Source of the DNA: Moringa oleifera
Lineage: Eukaryota; Streptophyta; Magnoliopsida; Brassicales; Moringaceae
Assembly (NCBI GenBank): GCA_021397835.1
Contig: JAJFZO010000094.1
Location: 6,052,001 to 6,116,000, forward strand
Direction: 5' to 3'
Length of the DNA: 64,000 nucleotides
Both the position numbers and the translations under genes were made by a program. The notes below the pieces were generated by a model. The model worked only from the letters and a program-made list of their open reading frames with translations, was not told the DNA's origin and did no database searches. Of the stretch, positions 63,801 to 64,000 are shown one piece after another; position 1 is the stretch's first letter, and each line of letters begins with the position of its first letter.

Positions 63801-64000
63801 CTTTACAAGCACAGACATCTTACTTTTGGTTTCAATGGTAGGATTCATCAAAGATTGATGACTTGACGAAAGAGTGTGAGAATTCAACAAATGTAATCCC
63901 AAAACTTGAGGAGGACACACCAAAGCTGCAAAAATTCTTGTTAGATGAGGAGAAAGTTCTCGAGGAAATAAAAGAGAATTCTAAAGGTGTTATCATGGCT
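60808..64000 (+). CDS. SMC4: Condensin subunit SMC4 (5' part; continues past the window)
   Basis: ATPase of the condensin complex, partner of SMC2, that compacts mitotic chromosomes. Ten exons read in phase: 60808-60960, 61345-61434, 61589-61690, 62015-62191, 62274-62404, 63046-63124, 63215-63372, 63469-63544, 63645-63773 and 63842-63986, giving about 413 of an expected 1,240 or so residues. The head starts with [20 protein letters not shown]; Walker A is GPNGSGKSN at about residue 58, followed by [20 protein letters not shown]. The SMC4-specific [20 protein letters not shown] and [16 protein letters not shown] blocks follow, then the first coiled-coil arm (Lys/Glu-rich from about residue 230). 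These blocks separate it from SMC1-3. ATG 60808 is the first in frame with the conserved N terminus. Hinge, second arm and Walker B lie beyond the edge. Confidence 0.95.
62650..62840 (+). repeat. Imperfect 107-bp tandem duplication in SMC4 intron 5
   Basis: Copy one (62650-62756) and copy two (62757-62840, shorter) share tgactaggacaatatgacat-like starts and attcaattccttcttctttt ends. Within copy one the word tttagttgttaacaatattt is itself doubled. The intron is otherwise ordinary. Confidence 0.85.

Overview
This is a nuclear plant segment from a core eudicot, probably a rosid; the sequence does not let me name the species. The evidence is plant-specific gene families (NAC, R2R3-MYB, ZF-HD, mini zinc finger, GASA, tau GST, thylakoid Deg protease), GT-AG introns, very AT-rich intergenic DNA and many microsatellites. 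There are nine protein-coding genes and one tRNA gene. No intact transposon ORF, CRISPR array or prokaryotic-type operon is visible.

Layout: 1-4370 (-) DEG8 protease, 13 exons, cut by the left edge. 8450-9939 (+) NAC factor of the FEZ/NAC094 group. 10779-10859 (+) tRNA-Leu(CAG). 10.87-12.95 kb is extremely AT-rich. 13444-14259 (+) tau GST with a problematic intron. 15019-16793 (-) ribosomal protein eL34. 17583-20942 (-) DUF1666 protein. 27809-29152 (+) R2R3-MYB of subgroup 1 (MYB30/31 type). 36073-36363 (+) mini zinc finger protein (MIF). 43150-44178 (-) ZF-HD homeodomain protein (ZHD9 type). 45-58 kb is a long gene-poor stretch with G-boxes, microsatellites and inverted-repeat elements. 58234-59069 (+) GASA6-type peptide. 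60808 to the right edge (+) condensin subunit SMC4, cut after ten exons.

These genes are not one pathway. What stands out is conserved neighbourhood, recalled from Arabidopsis gene numbering: NAC094-DEG8, DUF1666-RPL34, MYB30-MIF2-HB34 and MYB31-MIF1-GASA6 are adjacent there, and this window appears to hold the unfractionated version of these blocks. The MIF and ZHD genes are also functionally linked, because MIFs are dimerisation-only relatives that antagonise ZHD factors.

I found no convincing new molecular system. The best leads are four perfect CACGTG boxes in 68 bp upstream of the ZHD gene, a GST intron that stays in frame and lacks its usual donor, several short uORFs (one ending one base before its main ATG), an E2F plus Site II promoter on SMC4, and a small family of AT-rich inverted-repeat elements. 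All exon borders come from reading splice sites and protein similarity by eye.
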